64,000 nucleotides of DNA from Nocardia sp. CY41 (lineage in GTDB: Bacteria; Actinomycetota; Actinomycetes; Mycobacteriales; Mycobacteriaceae): assembly GCF_009829325.1 (NCBI RefSeq), contig NZ_VUOS01000007.1, forward strand, positions 248,001 through 312,000. The letters run 5' to 3'. The translations under genes and the position numbers were made by a program. The notes under the pieces were generated by a model. It was not told the DNA's origin and ran no database searches. It saw only the letters and a list, made by a program, of their open reading frames with translations. Each line of letters begins with the position of its first letter. Positions within the stretch are counted from its first letter, which is position 1. Below, in pieces: positions 25,206 through 35,119 of the stretch.

Positions 25206-25263
25206 GATGACGGCACGGGTACGGGTGGTGCCCGTGCCGTGGACCCCCGTGCTCGATGCCGAT

Positions 25264-26205
25264 TCAGCCGAGGAACTCCTCGATCAGCGGAATGGTGTCG
25301 GCGGGGCAGTCTTCGTGCACGGTGTGACCGCAACCGGGCAGCACCTCGGCGGTGGCGTTCGGGATGCGCGCGGCCAGGCGTTCGGCCTGGGTGGGCGGCA
25401 GCCATTCGTCGGCGCCGCCCCAGAGCACCAGGGTCGGAGCGCTTACGCGGGCCAATTCGGCGTCGGTGCGGCGGTAATCGAGATTCCGCCACAGCGCGAG
25501 GAAGCCATCGCGGTTGTCCGGACGTGCGAACGGCGGCCACAATTCACCGATCATCTCGTCGGTGACGAGGTGCTTGTGGTGGAACGTGCCGCGGATGCTG
25601 TCGGTGAAGAAGTCGCGGGTGGTGAGTTTCGTGGCGAGTTCACCGAGCAGCGGGGTCTGGAACAGCGGTGTCACGGGCGCCTTTTCGGCGTCGAGCCCCG
25701 GCGCGTCGAGCAGGATCAGCCGGTCGACCCGCTCGGGGTGCTGTTCGGCGAAGTACAAGCTCCACGCGCCGCCCCACGAATGGCCTACCAGCGCCGCGCG
25801 ATCCAGGCCGACGGCGTCGAAGAACGCGCCGACGGCCTCGGCCATGGCGGGCAGATCGAACGCGAAGCCGGGGCGGCGCAGTTCGGTATATCCCTGACTG
25901 GGTAGATCGACCGCGTACACGGTGTGCTGTCGCGCCAGCGCGGGAATCACCTCGCGCCATGAGTACTGCCACAGACCGCCACCCGCGATGAGCACGACCG
26001 GCGATCCCTGGCCGGTCACCGTGTAATGAAACCGGGCCAGGTCGGTCTCCGCATAGCGGGAATGGATGCGGTCGAGATAGGACGGCCGGTCGGGGGAGGC
26101 CGGCGGGTTCCAGGCGTAGGCCACCGGCAGTACGGCTGCGAACAGCGCGGCGACGACGGCGGCGAGTCCGAGGGCGAGTCGACGGGTCCGGATACCGAGT
26201 CTCAT
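25264..26205 (-). CDS. Secreted or membrane-anchored alpha/beta hydrolase
   Basis: This 313-residue protein starts at ATG 26205 (ATG 26217 is possible) with an n-region and hydrophobic core (LALGLAAVVAALFAAVLPVAYA) that act as signal peptide or anchor. The alpha/beta hydrolase domain shows GGGLWQYSW (oxyanion region), the nucleophile elbow GHSWGG, an acid in LVLWGGADEWLPP and a late His in GCGHTVHEDCP. The layout matches epoxide hydrolase/haloperoxidase-like esterases. The substrate cannot be told. It stands alone, downstream of lipA in the same direction and separated from it by a gene-free gap. Confidence 0.8.
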   Translation of the reverse strand: MRLGIRTRRLALGLAAVVAALFAAVLPVAYAWNPPASPDRPSYLDRIHSRYAETDLARFHYTVTGQGSPVVLIAGGGLWQYSWREVIPALARQHTVYAVDLPSQGYTELRRPGFAFDLPAMAEAVGAFFDAVGLDRAALVGHSWGGAWSLYFAEQHPERVDRLILLDAPGLDAEKAPVTPLFQTPLLGELATKLTTRDFFTDSIRGTFHHKHLVTDEMIGELWPPFARPDNRDGFLALWRNLDYRRTDAELARVSAPTLVLWGGADEWLPPTQAERLAARIPNATAEVLPGCGHTVHEDCPADTIPLIEEFLG

Positions 26206-26650
26206 GGTGCGCTCCATGGTTGGCTGAGTTGGTTTCGACTCCTGGACGAGCCGGAGACCAGCGACGTGACGCGGTGTGGTCACCCTCACACGTCGAACCC
26301 GGCATGCGGTCGAGGAGATCGGCGAAGCGCGAAGTGTTCCGGCAGATGGCATCGAGCCGAACTCGGATGGCGCATGTGCACCGAAGAGACCGGAGTGCGT
26401 GATCCGGCGCGGTTGTCAGCCGGGCTGCCCCACTGATCCCTCGATCGTCACGTCGCAGGGCAGCCGCACGGCGTCCACGAGCGTCCTGATCTATCGGTGC
26501 TCACCGATTCAAGTGTGCGCTTGCATGTGGTGACGAGTTCGACGATGTGTGCGGCGGCAGGACGTGCTTCGCCCAGGCCGCGCCGATATGCGACAGCCCC
26601 CGCGCACACGAAGAGTGGGCGCGAGGGCCGAAGCTGCTAGGTGAAATAGG
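26206..26650. other. Gene-free stretch between hydrolase and lipA
   Basis: About 445 bases, only shadow frames. An imperfect G/C-rich inverted repeat around 26597-26628 just after the lipA stop could end the lipB-lipA transcript. Nothing else is visible. Confidence 0.35.
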
Positions 26651-27766
26651 TCAGCTGCCGAACCTGGCCAGAACGGCGCCGGCTTCCTGGGAGGCGGTGC
26701 CTTCCTCGGCGAGATGCGCCATTTCCGGTGCGATCTCGCGCCCGTGGTGGGCCATCGCCTGGGCGTACAGCCGTCCGGCCCGATAGGAGGAGCGGACCAG
26801 CGGGCCTGCCATCACGCCGGCGAAGCCGATTTCCTCGGCCGTCTTGGAATGCTCGACGAACTCCTCCGGCTTCACCCAGCGGTCGACCGGGTGGTGGCGG
26901 GGGGACGGGCGCAGGTATTGGGTGATGGTGAGGATGTCGCAGCCTGCCTCGTGCAGGTCGCGCATGGCCTGGGTGACTTCCTCGGGGGTTTCGCCCATGC
27001 CGAGGATGAGGTTCGACTTGGTGACCAGCCCGGCTTCGCGGGCGGCGGTCAGAACCGCGAGGGAACGCTCGTAGCGGAAGGCCGGGCGGATGCGCTTGAA
27101 GATGCGGGGGACCGTTTCGAGATTGTGCGCCAGCACTTCCGGACGCGCGGAGAAGACCTCGGCGAGTTGGTCGGGGTTCGCGTTGAAGTCGGGGATCAGC
27201 AGTTCCACGCCCGTGTGCGGGTTCGAACGCTTGATGGCGCGGACTGTTTCGGCGTAGAGCCACGCGCCGCCGTCTTCGAGATCGTCGCGAGCGACGCCGG
27301 TGATGGTGGAGTAGCGCAGGCCCATGGCCTGGACGCTCTCGGCGACGCGGCGGGGCTCGTCGCGGTCCAAGGCGGCGGGCTTGCCGGTGTCGATCTGGCA
27401 GAAGTCGCAGCGGCGGGTGCATTGCTCGCCGCCGATCAGGAAGGTGGCCTCGCGATCTTCCCAGCATTCGAAGATGTTGGGGCAGCCCGCTTCCTCGCAG
27501 ACCGTGTGCAGGCCCTCACGCTTCACCAAGCCTTTGAGCTCGGAGTATTCGGGGCCCATGGTGGCGCGGGTGCGGATCCACTTGGGCTTGCGCTCGATGG
27601 GGGTTTCCGCGTTGCGGGCTTCGATGCGCAAGAGTTTGCGACCGTTCGCCGCCCGCGCGTCGGGCCCGGCGGAGATGCCCTGCGTGGCCACGGAGGGCCC
27701 CGGGAGTGCCGCAACAGGTTCCGCTGCGGAGGCGTTGTGTGGTGTCGGGGTGTCGACTGAGGTCAC
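26651..27766 (-). CDS. lipA: Lipoyl synthase
   Basis: This 371-residue radical SAM enzyme inserts two sulfur atoms into the protein-bound octanoyl group to give lipoyl, in the cytosol. Both [4Fe-4S] sites are visible: the auxiliary cluster cysteines C90-x4-C95-x5-C101 ([12 protein letters not shown]) and the radical SAM motif C116-x3-C120-x2-C123 (CTRRCDFC). The start is GTG 27766, 10 bases after the lipB stop, so lipB and lipA form an operon. The lipoyl-carrying partner is encoded nearby (sucB at 30990). In mycobacteria a DUF4191 membrane gene follows lipA. It is absent here. Confidence 0.96.
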   Translation of the reverse strand: MTSVDTPTPHNASAAEPVAALPGPSVATQGISAGPDARAANGRKLLRIEARNAETPIERKPKWIRTRATMGPEYSELKGLVKREGLHTVCEEAGCPNIFECWEDREATFLIGGEQCTRRCDFCQIDTGKPAALDRDEPRRVAESVQAMGLRYSTITGVARDDLEDGGAWLYAETVRAIKRSNPHTGVELLIPDFNANPDQLAEVFSARPEVLAHNLETVPRIFKRIRPAFRYERSLAVLTAAREAGLVTKSNLILGMGETPEEVTQAMRDLHEAGCDILTITQYLRPSPRHHPVDRWVKPEEFVEHSKTAEEIGFAGVMAGPLVRSSYRAGRLYAQAMAHHGREIAPEMAHLAEEGTASQEAGAVLARFGS

Positions 27767-27776
27767 TTGATCGACC

Positions 27777-28523
27777 TTACGCCGTCGTGATCGGACGCTG
27801 GGGGGTGGTGTCGCCAGGAGTGACACGAGGAATATGGCGCTCGGTTACCGGCAGGTCGCCGTCGAGCGCGCGGATGATGGCGTCGGCCACCAGCGGCTTC
27901 ATCTCGGCGACGGTCACTTCGCGGCCGAGTTCGCGGGTCAGCGTGGTGACGCCCGCGTCGCGGATGCCGCAAGGAACGATGGCTTGGAACCCATCCAGGG
28001 CGGCGTTGCAGTTGAACGAGACGCCGTGCAGGGCCACGCCGCGCTGCACGCGCACGCCGACGGCGGCGATCTTGCGTTCGGCGTACAGCTCGGTGGCGGG
28101 CAGCCAGACGCCGGAGCGGCCCTCGACACGGCCGCAGGCGAGGCCGAGATCGGTGCACACTGTGATCAACGCCTCCTCGAGGCGGCGCACGTAGCCGACG
28201 ACGTCGACCGGCTCGGCGAGCCGCACGATGGGATAGCCGACCAGTTGGCCGGGGCCATGCCAGGTGATCTTGCCGCCGCGGTCGACCCGCACCACCGGGC
28301 TGCCGTCGATCGGCAGGTCGTCGGCCTCGGTGCGGCGGCCGGCGGTGTACACCGAGGGATGCTCGAGCAGCAGCAGATGATCCGATCCGTTGCCCTCGGC
28401 GCGCTGGTCGGCGATGCTGCGCTGCAGCTCCCAGGCGGCGTGATAGTCGATGAGTCCGAGATCCTCGACCACGATCGGGGTCGAATCGAATCGGGCGGAC
28501 ACGGTGGTGCGCGGGTTGGTCAC
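27777..28523 (-). CDS. lipB: Lipoyl(octanoyl) transferase
   Basis: This 248-residue enzyme moves the octanoyl group from acyl carrier protein to target lysines of 2-oxoacid dehydrogenases and the glycine cleavage H protein. [18 protein letters not shown] is the family signature, and the thioester-forming Cys with its neighbouring segment is seen in [14 protein letters not shown]. The start is GTG 28523. A TACCGT -10 box seven bases upstream points to a leaderless transcript. It is followed directly by lipA. Confidence 0.96.
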   Translation of the reverse strand: MTNPRTTVSARFDSTPIVVEDLGLIDYHAAWELQRSIADQRAEGNGSDHLLLLEHPSVYTAGRRTEADDLPIDGSPVVRVDRGGKITWHGPGQLVGYPIVRLAEPVDVVGYVRRLEEALITVCTDLGLACGRVEGRSGVWLPATELYAERKIAAVGVRVQRGVALHGVSFNCNAALDGFQAIVPCGIRDAGVTTLTRELGREVTVAEMKPLVADAIIRALDGDLPVTERHIPRVTPGDTTPQRPITTA

Positions 28524-28996
28524 GGCGACGACGGTACGCCCACGAGGTGAGCCGATTCCAGCACCTCGATGGAGAATCCGCACCGTCGATCGCGGTTGCC
28601 AGGGAAACAGCTGGAAGGTTGCCGCGACAGCGGCGCCGATCCGGGGACCCTGAGCTCGACGCGGCCCCGGCGCCACGCGGCCCGTCGCATCGCCTCTCAC
28701 GCATTCTGAGTCGCCGCGCTACTTCTGGGTCGGCTCCGCTGATGTGAACGAGGGTCACGGTTCTGTGGCTTGGACGGGTTGCCGCATCGAAGTGCCTGGT
28801 GCGAAGAACACTCTTTTCGCCACGCGCTCCGCGAGCCGCGCCGCAGCGAATCGAGAGGCGCCGTCGTCCTGTGTCCGCATCGGTTCGGCGGGTCCCGCCA
28901 GCCCTGAGAAGCTCGGTCGAGCGAGCGATATGTTCGGTATTTCTGAGTGGGGCCGCTCGTGCGGCTTCCGCGGGTACCGACGGCGGGTGGGAGTGA
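28524..28996. other. Gene-free divergent region upstream of lipB
   Basis: About 470 bases, with the lipB promoter at its left end and only shadow frames elsewhere. No further structure seen. Confidence 0.4.
28531..28536 (-). promoter_or_regulatory. -10 box of lipB (leaderless)
   Basis: TACCGT ends seven bases before GTG 28523, the spacing that puts transcription start at the start codon. Confidence 0.55.
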
Positions 28997-29419
28997 ATGT
29001 CGTTTCTGAGTAAGAGGTGGCAAGTTTTCCTGGCAGGTAGCGTCGCATTGATCGTCGTCAGCCTGCTGTGCGTGATTGTTTCCGACCGATTGGAGACAAA
29101 CTACGGGCCTGACTTCTGCCGCCTACCGTTGTCGCCGTGGTTCTTCGTGGTGAACTGGTCTTTGATCGTCCTGGCTGCGGCCTCGGTGGTGTGCACGATC
29201 GCCGCGGCGATCGGGAGCAGGTCACCGATCATCGCACTGCTGATGCTGCTGGGACTACTGCTGCCCGGACTCTTCTTCCTCTACATCGGTGTGGCCGTCG
29301 ACGGCGACTCGAGGGCTCCTGGCCATAAGGCTCCTCACCAACATCACTGCCTGAGTGTGACCCCCTTTTCGGCGACTGAGCTTTTCGATGACCAGAGCCG
29401 GAACGAACCGGCACGGTAG
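28997..29419 (+). CDS. Small membrane protein
   Basis: This 140-residue protein has three hydrophobic segments (about 9-28, 48-70 and 76-97) and a His/Ser/Asn-rich hydrophilic tail. GGGAGTG precedes ATG 28997. No family is recognised. It stands alone between lipB (divergent) and a GNAT gene (convergent). Confidence 0.5.
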   Translation: MSFLSKRWQVFLAGSVALIVVSLLCVIVSDRLETNYGPDFCRLPLSPWFFVVNWSLIVLAAASVVCTIAAAIGSRSPIIALLMLLGLLLPGLFFLYIGVAVDGDSRAPGHKAPHQHHCLSVTPFSATELFDDQSRNEPAR

Positions 29420-29528
29420 ACCCTATGGCAGCGCTCGAGGACCGCTCGTCACTGTTCGGATTCGTTCGAACGCCCTCGTGACGGCACTGCGCCGTTCATG
29501 GATGTCGGCATCGAAGACCGGCGCCAGG

Positions 29529-30065
29529 TCAGTCGACCTCGACCGGCAAGGTCAGCTGCATGAGGGTCAAGTCCATCCAGCGGCCGAATTTGTGGCCTAC
29601 CTCGGGAAGTACGCCGACGGTGCGGAAGCCGAACCGTTCGTGCAGCAGGATCGAACCGGTGTTGCCGGATTCGATGGCCGCGATCATGGCGTGCACCGCG
29701 CCGCCCCGGCGCGCACGGTCGATCAGCTCGGTGAGCAGGGCGGTGGCGATGCCGCGCCGCTGGAAGCGTTCGTCGACGTACACCGAGTTCTCGACCGTGT
29801 AGCGGTAGCCGGATTTGGTGCGCCAAGGCCCGTAGCTCGCGTAACCCGCAAGGGCGCCGTCGATCTCGGCGACCAGCACGGGCAGCCCCGCACCGGTGCG
29901 GGCCTGGAACCAGCCGAGGCGCTCCTCCAGGCCGACCCGCTCGGTATCCCAGATCGCGGTGGAGGCGGCGATATTCGCGTTGTGGATCTCCAGGATCGCC
30001 GGAAGGTCATCGGTGGTCGCGTCGCGGATGACGGTGGCGGGCCTGGTGTCGAGTCGATCGGTCAT
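29529..30065 (-). CDS. GNAT N-acetyltransferase, phosphinothricin-acetyltransferase type
   Basis: This 178-residue enzyme follows the Pat/Bar/MddA subfamily from end to end: [18 protein letters not shown] at the start, [23 protein letters not shown] in the middle, the acetyl-CoA loop [10 protein letters not shown] and [20 protein letters not shown] near the end. It acetylates a small amine, commonly methionine sulfoximine/sulfone or phosphinothricin-like compounds. Its ATG overlaps the stop of the upstream epimerase gene, so the two are translated together. Confidence 0.85.
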   Translation of the reverse strand: MTDRLDTRPATVIRDATTDDLPAILEIHNANIAASTAIWDTERVGLEERLGWFQARTGAGLPVLVAEIDGALAGYASYGPWRTKSGYRYTVENSVYVDERFQRRGIATALLTELIDRARRGGAVHAMIAAIESGNTGSILLHERFGFRTVGVLPEVGHKFGRWMDLTLMQLTLPVEVD

Positions 30066-30970
30066 CGAGGGTCTCCGGGTCGTCCCACCGCGGCCGCCAG
30101 CGCGGCGCCGATGGTGGGATGGTGGAACTGGTAGCCCGCTTCCTCGAGGGCGGTGGGAATGGCCCTGGGCCCGCGCAGAATCGCCTCCTGCGCCATCTCG
30201 CCGACCAGCGCGTGCAGCGCGAACGCCGGGACCACCAGCGGAGTGGGACGACGCAGCGCCCGGCCGAGCGCGCGGCTGAACTCGGCGTTGGTGACCGGTG
30301 CGGGGCCGACCACGTTGATCGGGCCGGACACCGTGTCGTGGGTGAGCGCGAAGACGATCGCGCCGATCTCGTCGTCCAGCGAGATCCACGGCGTGTACTG
30401 GCGGCCGCTGCCCAGCCGCCCGCCCAGGCCGAGCGCGTACAGCGGGTGCAGCATGCCGAGCATGCCTCCGGTGCGCGACAGCACCACCGCGCTGCGCAAC
30501 AGCACCGTACGCACACCGGCCGCCGCGGCGGGCTCGGCCGCCTTCTCCCAGTCCCGGCACAGCGTGGCCAGGAATCCCGAACCGGCGGGAGATGTCTCGT
30601 CCACCACCCGATCGCCGGTGTCGCCGCCGTAGTAGTGCACGCCGCTGGCGTTGAGCAGCACAGGCACCCCCGCGGCGGCCACCGCACCGGCCAGCACGTC
30701 GGTCGGGGTGATCCGGCTGTCGCGCAGCTCCTGTTTGAAGCTGCCGGTCCAGCGCCGCCGGCCGACGCCCGCCCCACACAGGTTGACCACGGCGTCGGCG
30801 TCGCGCAGCGCCCGCTCGTCCAGGTGGGCGCGGGCCGGATTCCAGGCGAATTCGTCCGGGCCCGCCGCTTTTCTGCGCACCAGCCGGGCGACCTCGTGCC
30901 CGTCGCGGCGCAGAGCCGCGACGAGCGCCGTCCCGATCAATCCGGACGAGCCGGCGATCACGACCTTCAT
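30062..30970 (-). CDS. NAD-dependent epimerase/dehydratase-like SDR, TIGR01777 (YfcH) family
   Basis: This 302-residue protein opens with the extended-SDR nucleotide motif [14 protein letters not shown]. It has the family markers [21 protein letters not shown], a [13 protein letters not shown] segment in place of the classic YxxxK, and the C-terminal DUF1731-like helix region. It corresponds to Rv2216, next to dlaT and lipB in M. tuberculosis, so the order sucB-SDR-(GNAT)-lipB-lipA is mostly conserved. The reaction is unknown. Confidence 0.88.
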   Translation of the reverse strand: MKVVIAGSSGLIGTALVAALRRDGHEVARLVRRKAAGPDEFAWNPARAHLDERALRDADAVVNLCGAGVGRRRWTGSFKQELRDSRITPTDVLAGAVAAAGVPVLLNASGVHYYGGDTGDRVVDETSPAGSGFLATLCRDWEKAAEPAAAAGVRTVLLRSAVVLSRTGGMLGMLHPLYALGLGGRLGSGRQYTPWISLDDEIGAIVFALTHDTVSGPINVVGPAPVTNAEFSRALGRALRRPTPLVVPAFALHALVGEMAQEAILRGPRAIPTALEEAGYQFHHPTIGAALAAAVGRPGDPR

Positions 30971-30989
30971 ACGTGCCGCGGGACCTTCC

Positions 30990-32765
30990 TCACAGGCCGA
31001 GATCGGCCTCGAACGCCGCTTCCTCGAGCCGGTGCCGGATCGTGGTCAGGAAGCGACCGGCGTCGGCGCCGTCGATCAGGCGGTGGTCGTAGGTGAGCGG
31101 CAGGTAGCACATCGAACGGACACCGATGGACTCGTTGCCGGTCTCGTCGGTCACCACGACGGGACGCTTCACGATCGCGCCCGTGCCCAGCATGGCCGCC
31201 TGCGGCGGAACCAGGATCGGGGTGTCGAACAGCGCGCCCTGGCTGCCGATATTGGTGATGGTGAACGTGCCGCCGGCCAGCTCGTCGGGCTTGAGCCCGC
31301 CGGTGCGAGCGCGGTTGGCGATGTCGGCGATGGCGCGGGCCAGACCGGCCAGCGACAGGTCGCTGGCGTTGTGGATCACCGGGGACAGCAGGCCCTGCTC
31401 GGTGTCGACGGCGATGCCGAGGTGCACCGAGGCGTGGTAGGTGATCTCCTTGCTGGACTCGTCGTAGCTGGCGTTGACGTTCGGGTGCACGCCGAGCGCC
31501 TCGACCACGGCCTTGGCGAAGAAGGGCAGGAACGTCAGGTTGACGCCCTCGCGGTCCTTGAACGCCGCCTTGGCCTGGTTGCGCAGCGCGGCGATCTTGG
31601 TGACGTCGGCCTCGTGCACCTGGGTCAGCTGCGCCGTGGTCTGCAGCGACTCGCGGGTCTTGGTCGCGGTGATCTGGCGGATGCGGTTGGCCTTCTGCAC
31701 GGTGCCGCGCAGGTGGGCCAGCTCCGGGCTTGCCGCGGCGGGAGCGGAGGGCGCCTTCGCCGCCGGGGCGGACGCGGCCGGAGCGGCGGCCGGAGCGGGG
31801 GCCTTCTTGGCCTCGGCGGCGGCGAGCACGTCCTGCTTGCGAATGCGGCCTCCGACACCGGAACCGGTGATCGTGGCGAGGTCGACGTTGTTCTCCTCGG
31901 CCAGTTTGCGCACCAGCGGGGTGACGTAGGGGGTTGCGCCGTTGGAGGATTCGGCAGCAGCCGCTGCGGCGGGCGCGGGCTTGGGAGCCGGTGCGGGCGC
32001 GGGCGCCGCGGCCGGAGCAGGCGCGGCGGCGGCCGGAGCCGGTTCGGGCTTCGGAGCCGGTTCGGGCTTCGGTGCGGGCGCGGGTTCGGGAGCCGGGGCA
32101 GGCGCGGGAGCCGGGGCGGCGGCCGCCGGGGAACCGCTGCCGATCACGCCGAGCTGTCCACCCACCGCGACGACGTCGTCTTCCTGGGCGGTGATCTCCA
32201 ACAGGGTGCCCGCGACGGGGGAGGGGATCTCGGTGTCGACCTTGTCGGTGGAGACCTCGAGCAGCGGCTCGTCGACGGCGATCTCGTCGCCGACCGACTT
32301 CAGCCACCGGGTGACGGTGCCCTCGGTGACCGACTCGCCGAGTTCCGGCATCTTGACCGGGGTGCCGTCACCGGAGGACGCGGGCGCGGCCTGGGCGGCG
32401 GGCGCGGATTCCTCGGCGGGAGCGGCCTGGGGTTCGGCGGCGGGCGCCTCCTCGGAGGCGACCGGGGTCTCCTGCGCGGGCGCCGCGGCTTCCGGAGCGG
32501 GCGCGGGAGCGGACGACTGCGCCTCACCGGCCTCGCTGATCACGCCGAGCTCGCCGCCGACCTCGACCACGTCGTCCTCGTTCGCGACGATCTTCGACAG
32601 CACACCCGCCGCGGGGGACGGGATTTCGGTGTCGACCTTGTCGGTGGAGACTTCGAGCAGCGGCTCGTCGACCTCGACCGTGTCTCCTTCCTGCTTCAGC
32701 CACCTGGTCACCGTTCCCTCGGTGACGCTCTCACCAAGAGCGGGCATCTGGACGGAGAAGGCCAT
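30990..32765 (-). CDS. sucB: Dihydrolipoyl acyltransferase (E2) of 2-oxoglutarate dehydrogenase
   Basis: This 591-residue protein has two N-terminal lipoyl domains, each with the lipoylated lysine in [14 protein letters not shown]. Long Ala/Pro/Glu linkers with repeated KPEPAP units follow, then a peripheral-subunit-binding domain ([21 protein letters not shown]) and a C-terminal catalytic domain. The His-x3-Asp active site is in [14 protein letters not shown]. In mycobacteria this protein (DlaT) serves pyruvate dehydrogenase and peroxide defence as well. ATG 32765 starts right at the first lipoyl domain. Lipoylation would use the LipB/LipA encoded at 26.7-28.5 kb. Confidence 0.95.
   Translation of the reverse strand: MAFSVQMPALGESVTEGTVTRWLKQEGDTVEVDEPLLEVSTDKVDTEIPSPAAGVLSKIVANEDDVVEVGGELGVISEAGEAQSSAPAPAPEAAAPAQETPVASEEAPAAEPQAAPAEESAPAAQAAPASSGDGTPVKMPELGESVTEGTVTRWLKSVGDEIAVDEPLLEVSTDKVDTEIPSPVAGTLLEITAQEDDVVAVGGQLGVIGSGSPAAAAPAPAPAPAPEPAPAPKPEPAPKPEPAPAAAAPAPAAAPAPAPAPKPAPAAAAAAESSNGATPYVTPLVRKLAEENNVDLATITGSGVGGRIRKQDVLAAAEAKKAPAPAAAPAASAPAAKAPSAPAAASPELAHLRGTVQKANRIRQITATKTRESLQTTAQLTQVHEADVTKIAALRNQAKAAFKDREGVNLTFLPFFAKAVVEALGVHPNVNASYDESSKEITYHASVHLGIAVDTEQGLLSPVIHNASDLSLAGLARAIADIANRARTGGLKPDELAGGTFTITNIGSQGALFDTPILVPPQAAMLGTGAIVKRPVVVTDETGNESIGVRSMCYLPLTYDHRLIDGADAGRFLTTIRHRLEEAAFEADLGL
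31950..32110 (-). repeat. Ala/Pro/Glu linker repeats inside sucB
   Basis: Imperfect short repeats coding for alternating Ala, Pro, Glu and Lys between the second lipoyl domain and the subunit-binding domain. This is the flexible swinging arm usual for E2 proteins. Confidence 0.7.
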
Positions 32766-33024
32766 GTCCGTTGACTCCTCTGACTGCTCGACGGGTTCTA
32801 CAACAGTTGATCTCGCTGCGGACGCCCGCCGCGGGTCGCGACGGTAGTCCGGAAGCCACCGATCATTGTGCGTGGCACCGGAGATCCGTGTGGTTCTTGT
32901 ACCGCGGTCCATCCTTGCACTCGCGCGCAAGCTACGTAGCACAGGGCGGCCAACTGCAGGGAGCTGGCAGTATGGGAGAACCGGCGGTGAACATTCTCCG
33001 GTGCAGGAAAGGAGGTGCGCGTCG

Positions 33025-33387
33025 TTGGGTTTGCTGGATCGTTTCCGTAACGGCGCCGCCCGGGGCGGGGGCGCTCTACGTGGGGGTTCGGTGTCCGGGC
33101 AGGACGCTCGCTACTTGGCCGACTGGGTGCGCACGCACGTGGGCGTCGAGGGCTACATCGAACCGAAGACCACGGTGACCGATGTCACAGTGGTGCTTGT
33201 TGCCGCAGATGGTGAATGGACGCGGCGGATCGTCGGCGAGCGTGGTGCGCAACGGCTTGCCAAGGATTTGCACATCCCCGTCTACGACGTGCACAAGACC
33301 GGATATCCCCAGCGGATGCGCGACTACGACGCCCGCAGAAGGGTGCAGCGGCAGCGCGAGATGGAGCGGGATCTGTACGACCTCTGA
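33025..33387 (+). CDS. Conserved small actinobacterial protein
   Basis: This 120-residue protein starts at TTG 33025, seven bases after a strong AAAGGAGGTG. It has a charged, well-balanced sequence: [25 protein letters not shown], then beta-rich [32 protein letters not shown], and a very basic C-terminal helix ([14 protein letters not shown]). It has the look of a conserved protein sometimes labelled oxidoreductase, but no cofactor motif is visible. Its last 203 bases are antisense to the extended 3' end of pepA. Confidence 0.72.
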   Translation: MGLLDRFRNGAARGGGALRGGSVSGQDARYLADWVRTHVGVEGYIEPKTTVTDVTVVLVAADGEWTRRIVGERGAQRLAKDLHIPVYDVHKTGYPQRMRDYDARRRVQRQREMERDLYDL

Positions 33388-35107
33388 GCCGTCGGATTGT
33401 CCGTTCCGCCCGATTCCGGGTGCCTGTGTGGGGTGCCACGACGACGCGTGAAGCGTCTCCCCGAGTCGCGAGGCGCAAACCGCCTCCGAATATCGGTGGG
33501 CCGATGCACGGCGGAGCGTGGAACGCGGTCCGTTCTTCGGACCGGGGTGGACGACGCGCGTCGGCCGGGAACGCCCCGGCCGACGCGCGGACCACGCACA
33601 CCGCGGCGAGGTCCTGCAAAACCGCGCTCAGCGTCCGGAACGGGACGCCGGTGCCGCCCTTGCCGATATAGCCGAACGGGCCGCCGGTGTTGTAGGCGGG
33701 ACCGGCCACGTCGAGGTGGGCCCACTGCACGTTCTCCGGCACGAATTCCTTGAGGAACAGTCCGGCCGAGAGCATGCCGCCCCAGCGGTGCGGCGCGACA
33801 TTGGCCAGGTCGGCGATCTTGGAGTTCAGGTCGCCGCGCAGTTCGGCGGGAAGCGGCATCGCCCAGCCGTTCTCTCCCACCTCACGGGAGATGCGGGCCA
33901 CCCGGTCGCGGAACTCGTCGGTCCCCATCACGCCGGGCGTGCGGGTGCCGAGCGCGACCATCTGCGCGCCGGTCAGGGTCGCCACGTCGATCAGGTACTC
34001 CGGATCGTCCTCGCTCGCGCGCACGATGGCGTCGGCCAGGATCAACCGGCCCTCGGCGTCGGTGTTGAGCACCTCGACGGTGATTCCGCCGTACTGGGTG
34101 AGCACGTCGCCCGGGCGCTGCGCGGTGGCCGAGGGCATGTTCTCCGCCATCGGCACCGTGGCGGTGACGGTGATCGGCAGGCTCAGCCGCGCGGCCAGCA
34201 GCGTGGTGGCGATCACGGCGGCGGCGCCCGCCATGTCGGAGGTCATGTTCTCCATGTTCTGCGCGGGCTTGATGGAGATGCCGCCGGTGTCGAAGGTGAT
34301 GCCCTTGCCGACCAGCGCCACCTTCTTCGGACCGCCGGCGTAGTTGATCCGGATCAGGCGCGGCGGGCGCGAGGAGCCCTTGCCCACCCCGAGCACGCCG
34401 CCGTAACCGCCCGCTTCCAGCGCCTTCTCGTCGAGCACCTCGACGGTGAGACCCGCGGCCTCCGCGAGTTCCTGCGCGCGCGAGGCGAACTCGGCCGGGT
34501 ACAGGTGGCTGGGCGGGGTGTTCACGAAATCCCGTGCGGTGGCGACGGCCTCGGCGGTGAGCTGCGCGCGGAACAATGCCTCCTCGCCGAATCCGGGCTC
34601 GGGCACGAGCAACTCGACACGGGCCACGGGGCGCTCGTCCGGCTTGGGCGCGGACTTGTCCGAGCGGAACGGTGTGAAGGAGTAGGCGCCCAGGTAGAAG
34701 CCTTCCGCGGCGGCGCCGATGTCCAGCCCGGACAGCGTGGTCACGACCAATTCGGTGCCGGAAAGCGAGCGGGCGGCCACGCCGGCCGAGCGACGGATCT
34801 GCTCGGCGTCGAGTTTGTCGGCGGAGCCGAGACCGACGGCCAGGACGCTGGTCACCCGGTCCAGCCCGGCCGGGGCCGGAATCCGGGTGAGCTCCTCGGC
34901 CTTGCCCTTGGCCCCCACCGCGCCGAGCTGATCGAGCAGTTCCGCGCGCACATCGGCGGTGAGCACGTCGCCGAACAGGTCCTCGGGCACGATGGCGGGG
35001 CCGTCCTCCGAGGAGGTCAACCCGATGACGAGCACATCGGTGTCCGCGCCGATGGTCTCGGTGCGTGCCAGTTCCGGTCCGAGCGAGCGATCTGCAACAG
35101 CGGTCAT
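33185..35107 (-). CDS. pepA: Leucyl aminopeptidase (M17) with long C-terminal extension
   Basis: The first 500 residues are a normal cytosolic M17 aminopeptidase. The metal and catalytic segments are [15 protein letters not shown] (Lys and Asp ligands) and [14 protein letters not shown], with the carbonate/Arg loop and the usual end [18 protein letters not shown]. The family normally stops a few residues later. Here the frame stays open for about 140 more, Arg/Ala/Pro-rich, and runs 203 bases into the convergent gene at 33025-33387. The extension reads like untranslated sequence, so the stop codon was probably lost. ATG 35107 is supported by a TAGCCT box six bases upstream. Confidence 0.88.
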   Translation of the reverse strand: MTAVADRSLGPELARTETIGADTDVLVIGLTSSEDGPAIVPEDLFGDVLTADVRAELLDQLGAVGAKGKAEELTRIPAPAGLDRVTSVLAVGLGSADKLDAEQIRRSAGVAARSLSGTELVVTTLSGLDIGAAAEGFYLGAYSFTPFRSDKSAPKPDERPVARVELLVPEPGFGEEALFRAQLTAEAVATARDFVNTPPSHLYPAEFASRAQELAEAAGLTVEVLDEKALEAGGYGGVLGVGKGSSRPPRLIRINYAGGPKKVALVGKGITFDTGGISIKPAQNMENMTSDMAGAAAVIATTLLAARLSLPITVTATVPMAENMPSATAQRPGDVLTQYGGITVEVLNTDAEGRLILADAIVRASEDDPEYLIDVATLTGAQMVALGTRTPGVMGTDEFRDRVARISREVGENGWAMPLPAELRGDLNSKIADLANVAPHRWGGMLSAGLFLKEFVPENVQWAHLDVAGPAYNTGGPFGYIGKGGTGVPFRTLSAVLQDLAAVCVVRASAGAFPADARRPPRSEERTAFHAPPCIGPPIFGGGLRLATRGDASRVVVAPHTGTRNRAERTIRRLRGRTDPAPSRAAAAPFCGRRSRASAGDIRSCARRRRGCANPWQAVAHHARRRSAASIHHLRQQAPL

Positions 35108-35113
35108 TGGCAC

Positions 35114-35119
35114 AGGCTA
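35114..35119 (-). promoter_or_regulatory. -10 box of pepA (leaderless)
   Basis: TAGCCT ends six bases before ATG 35107, and this supports that start. Confidence 0.55.
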
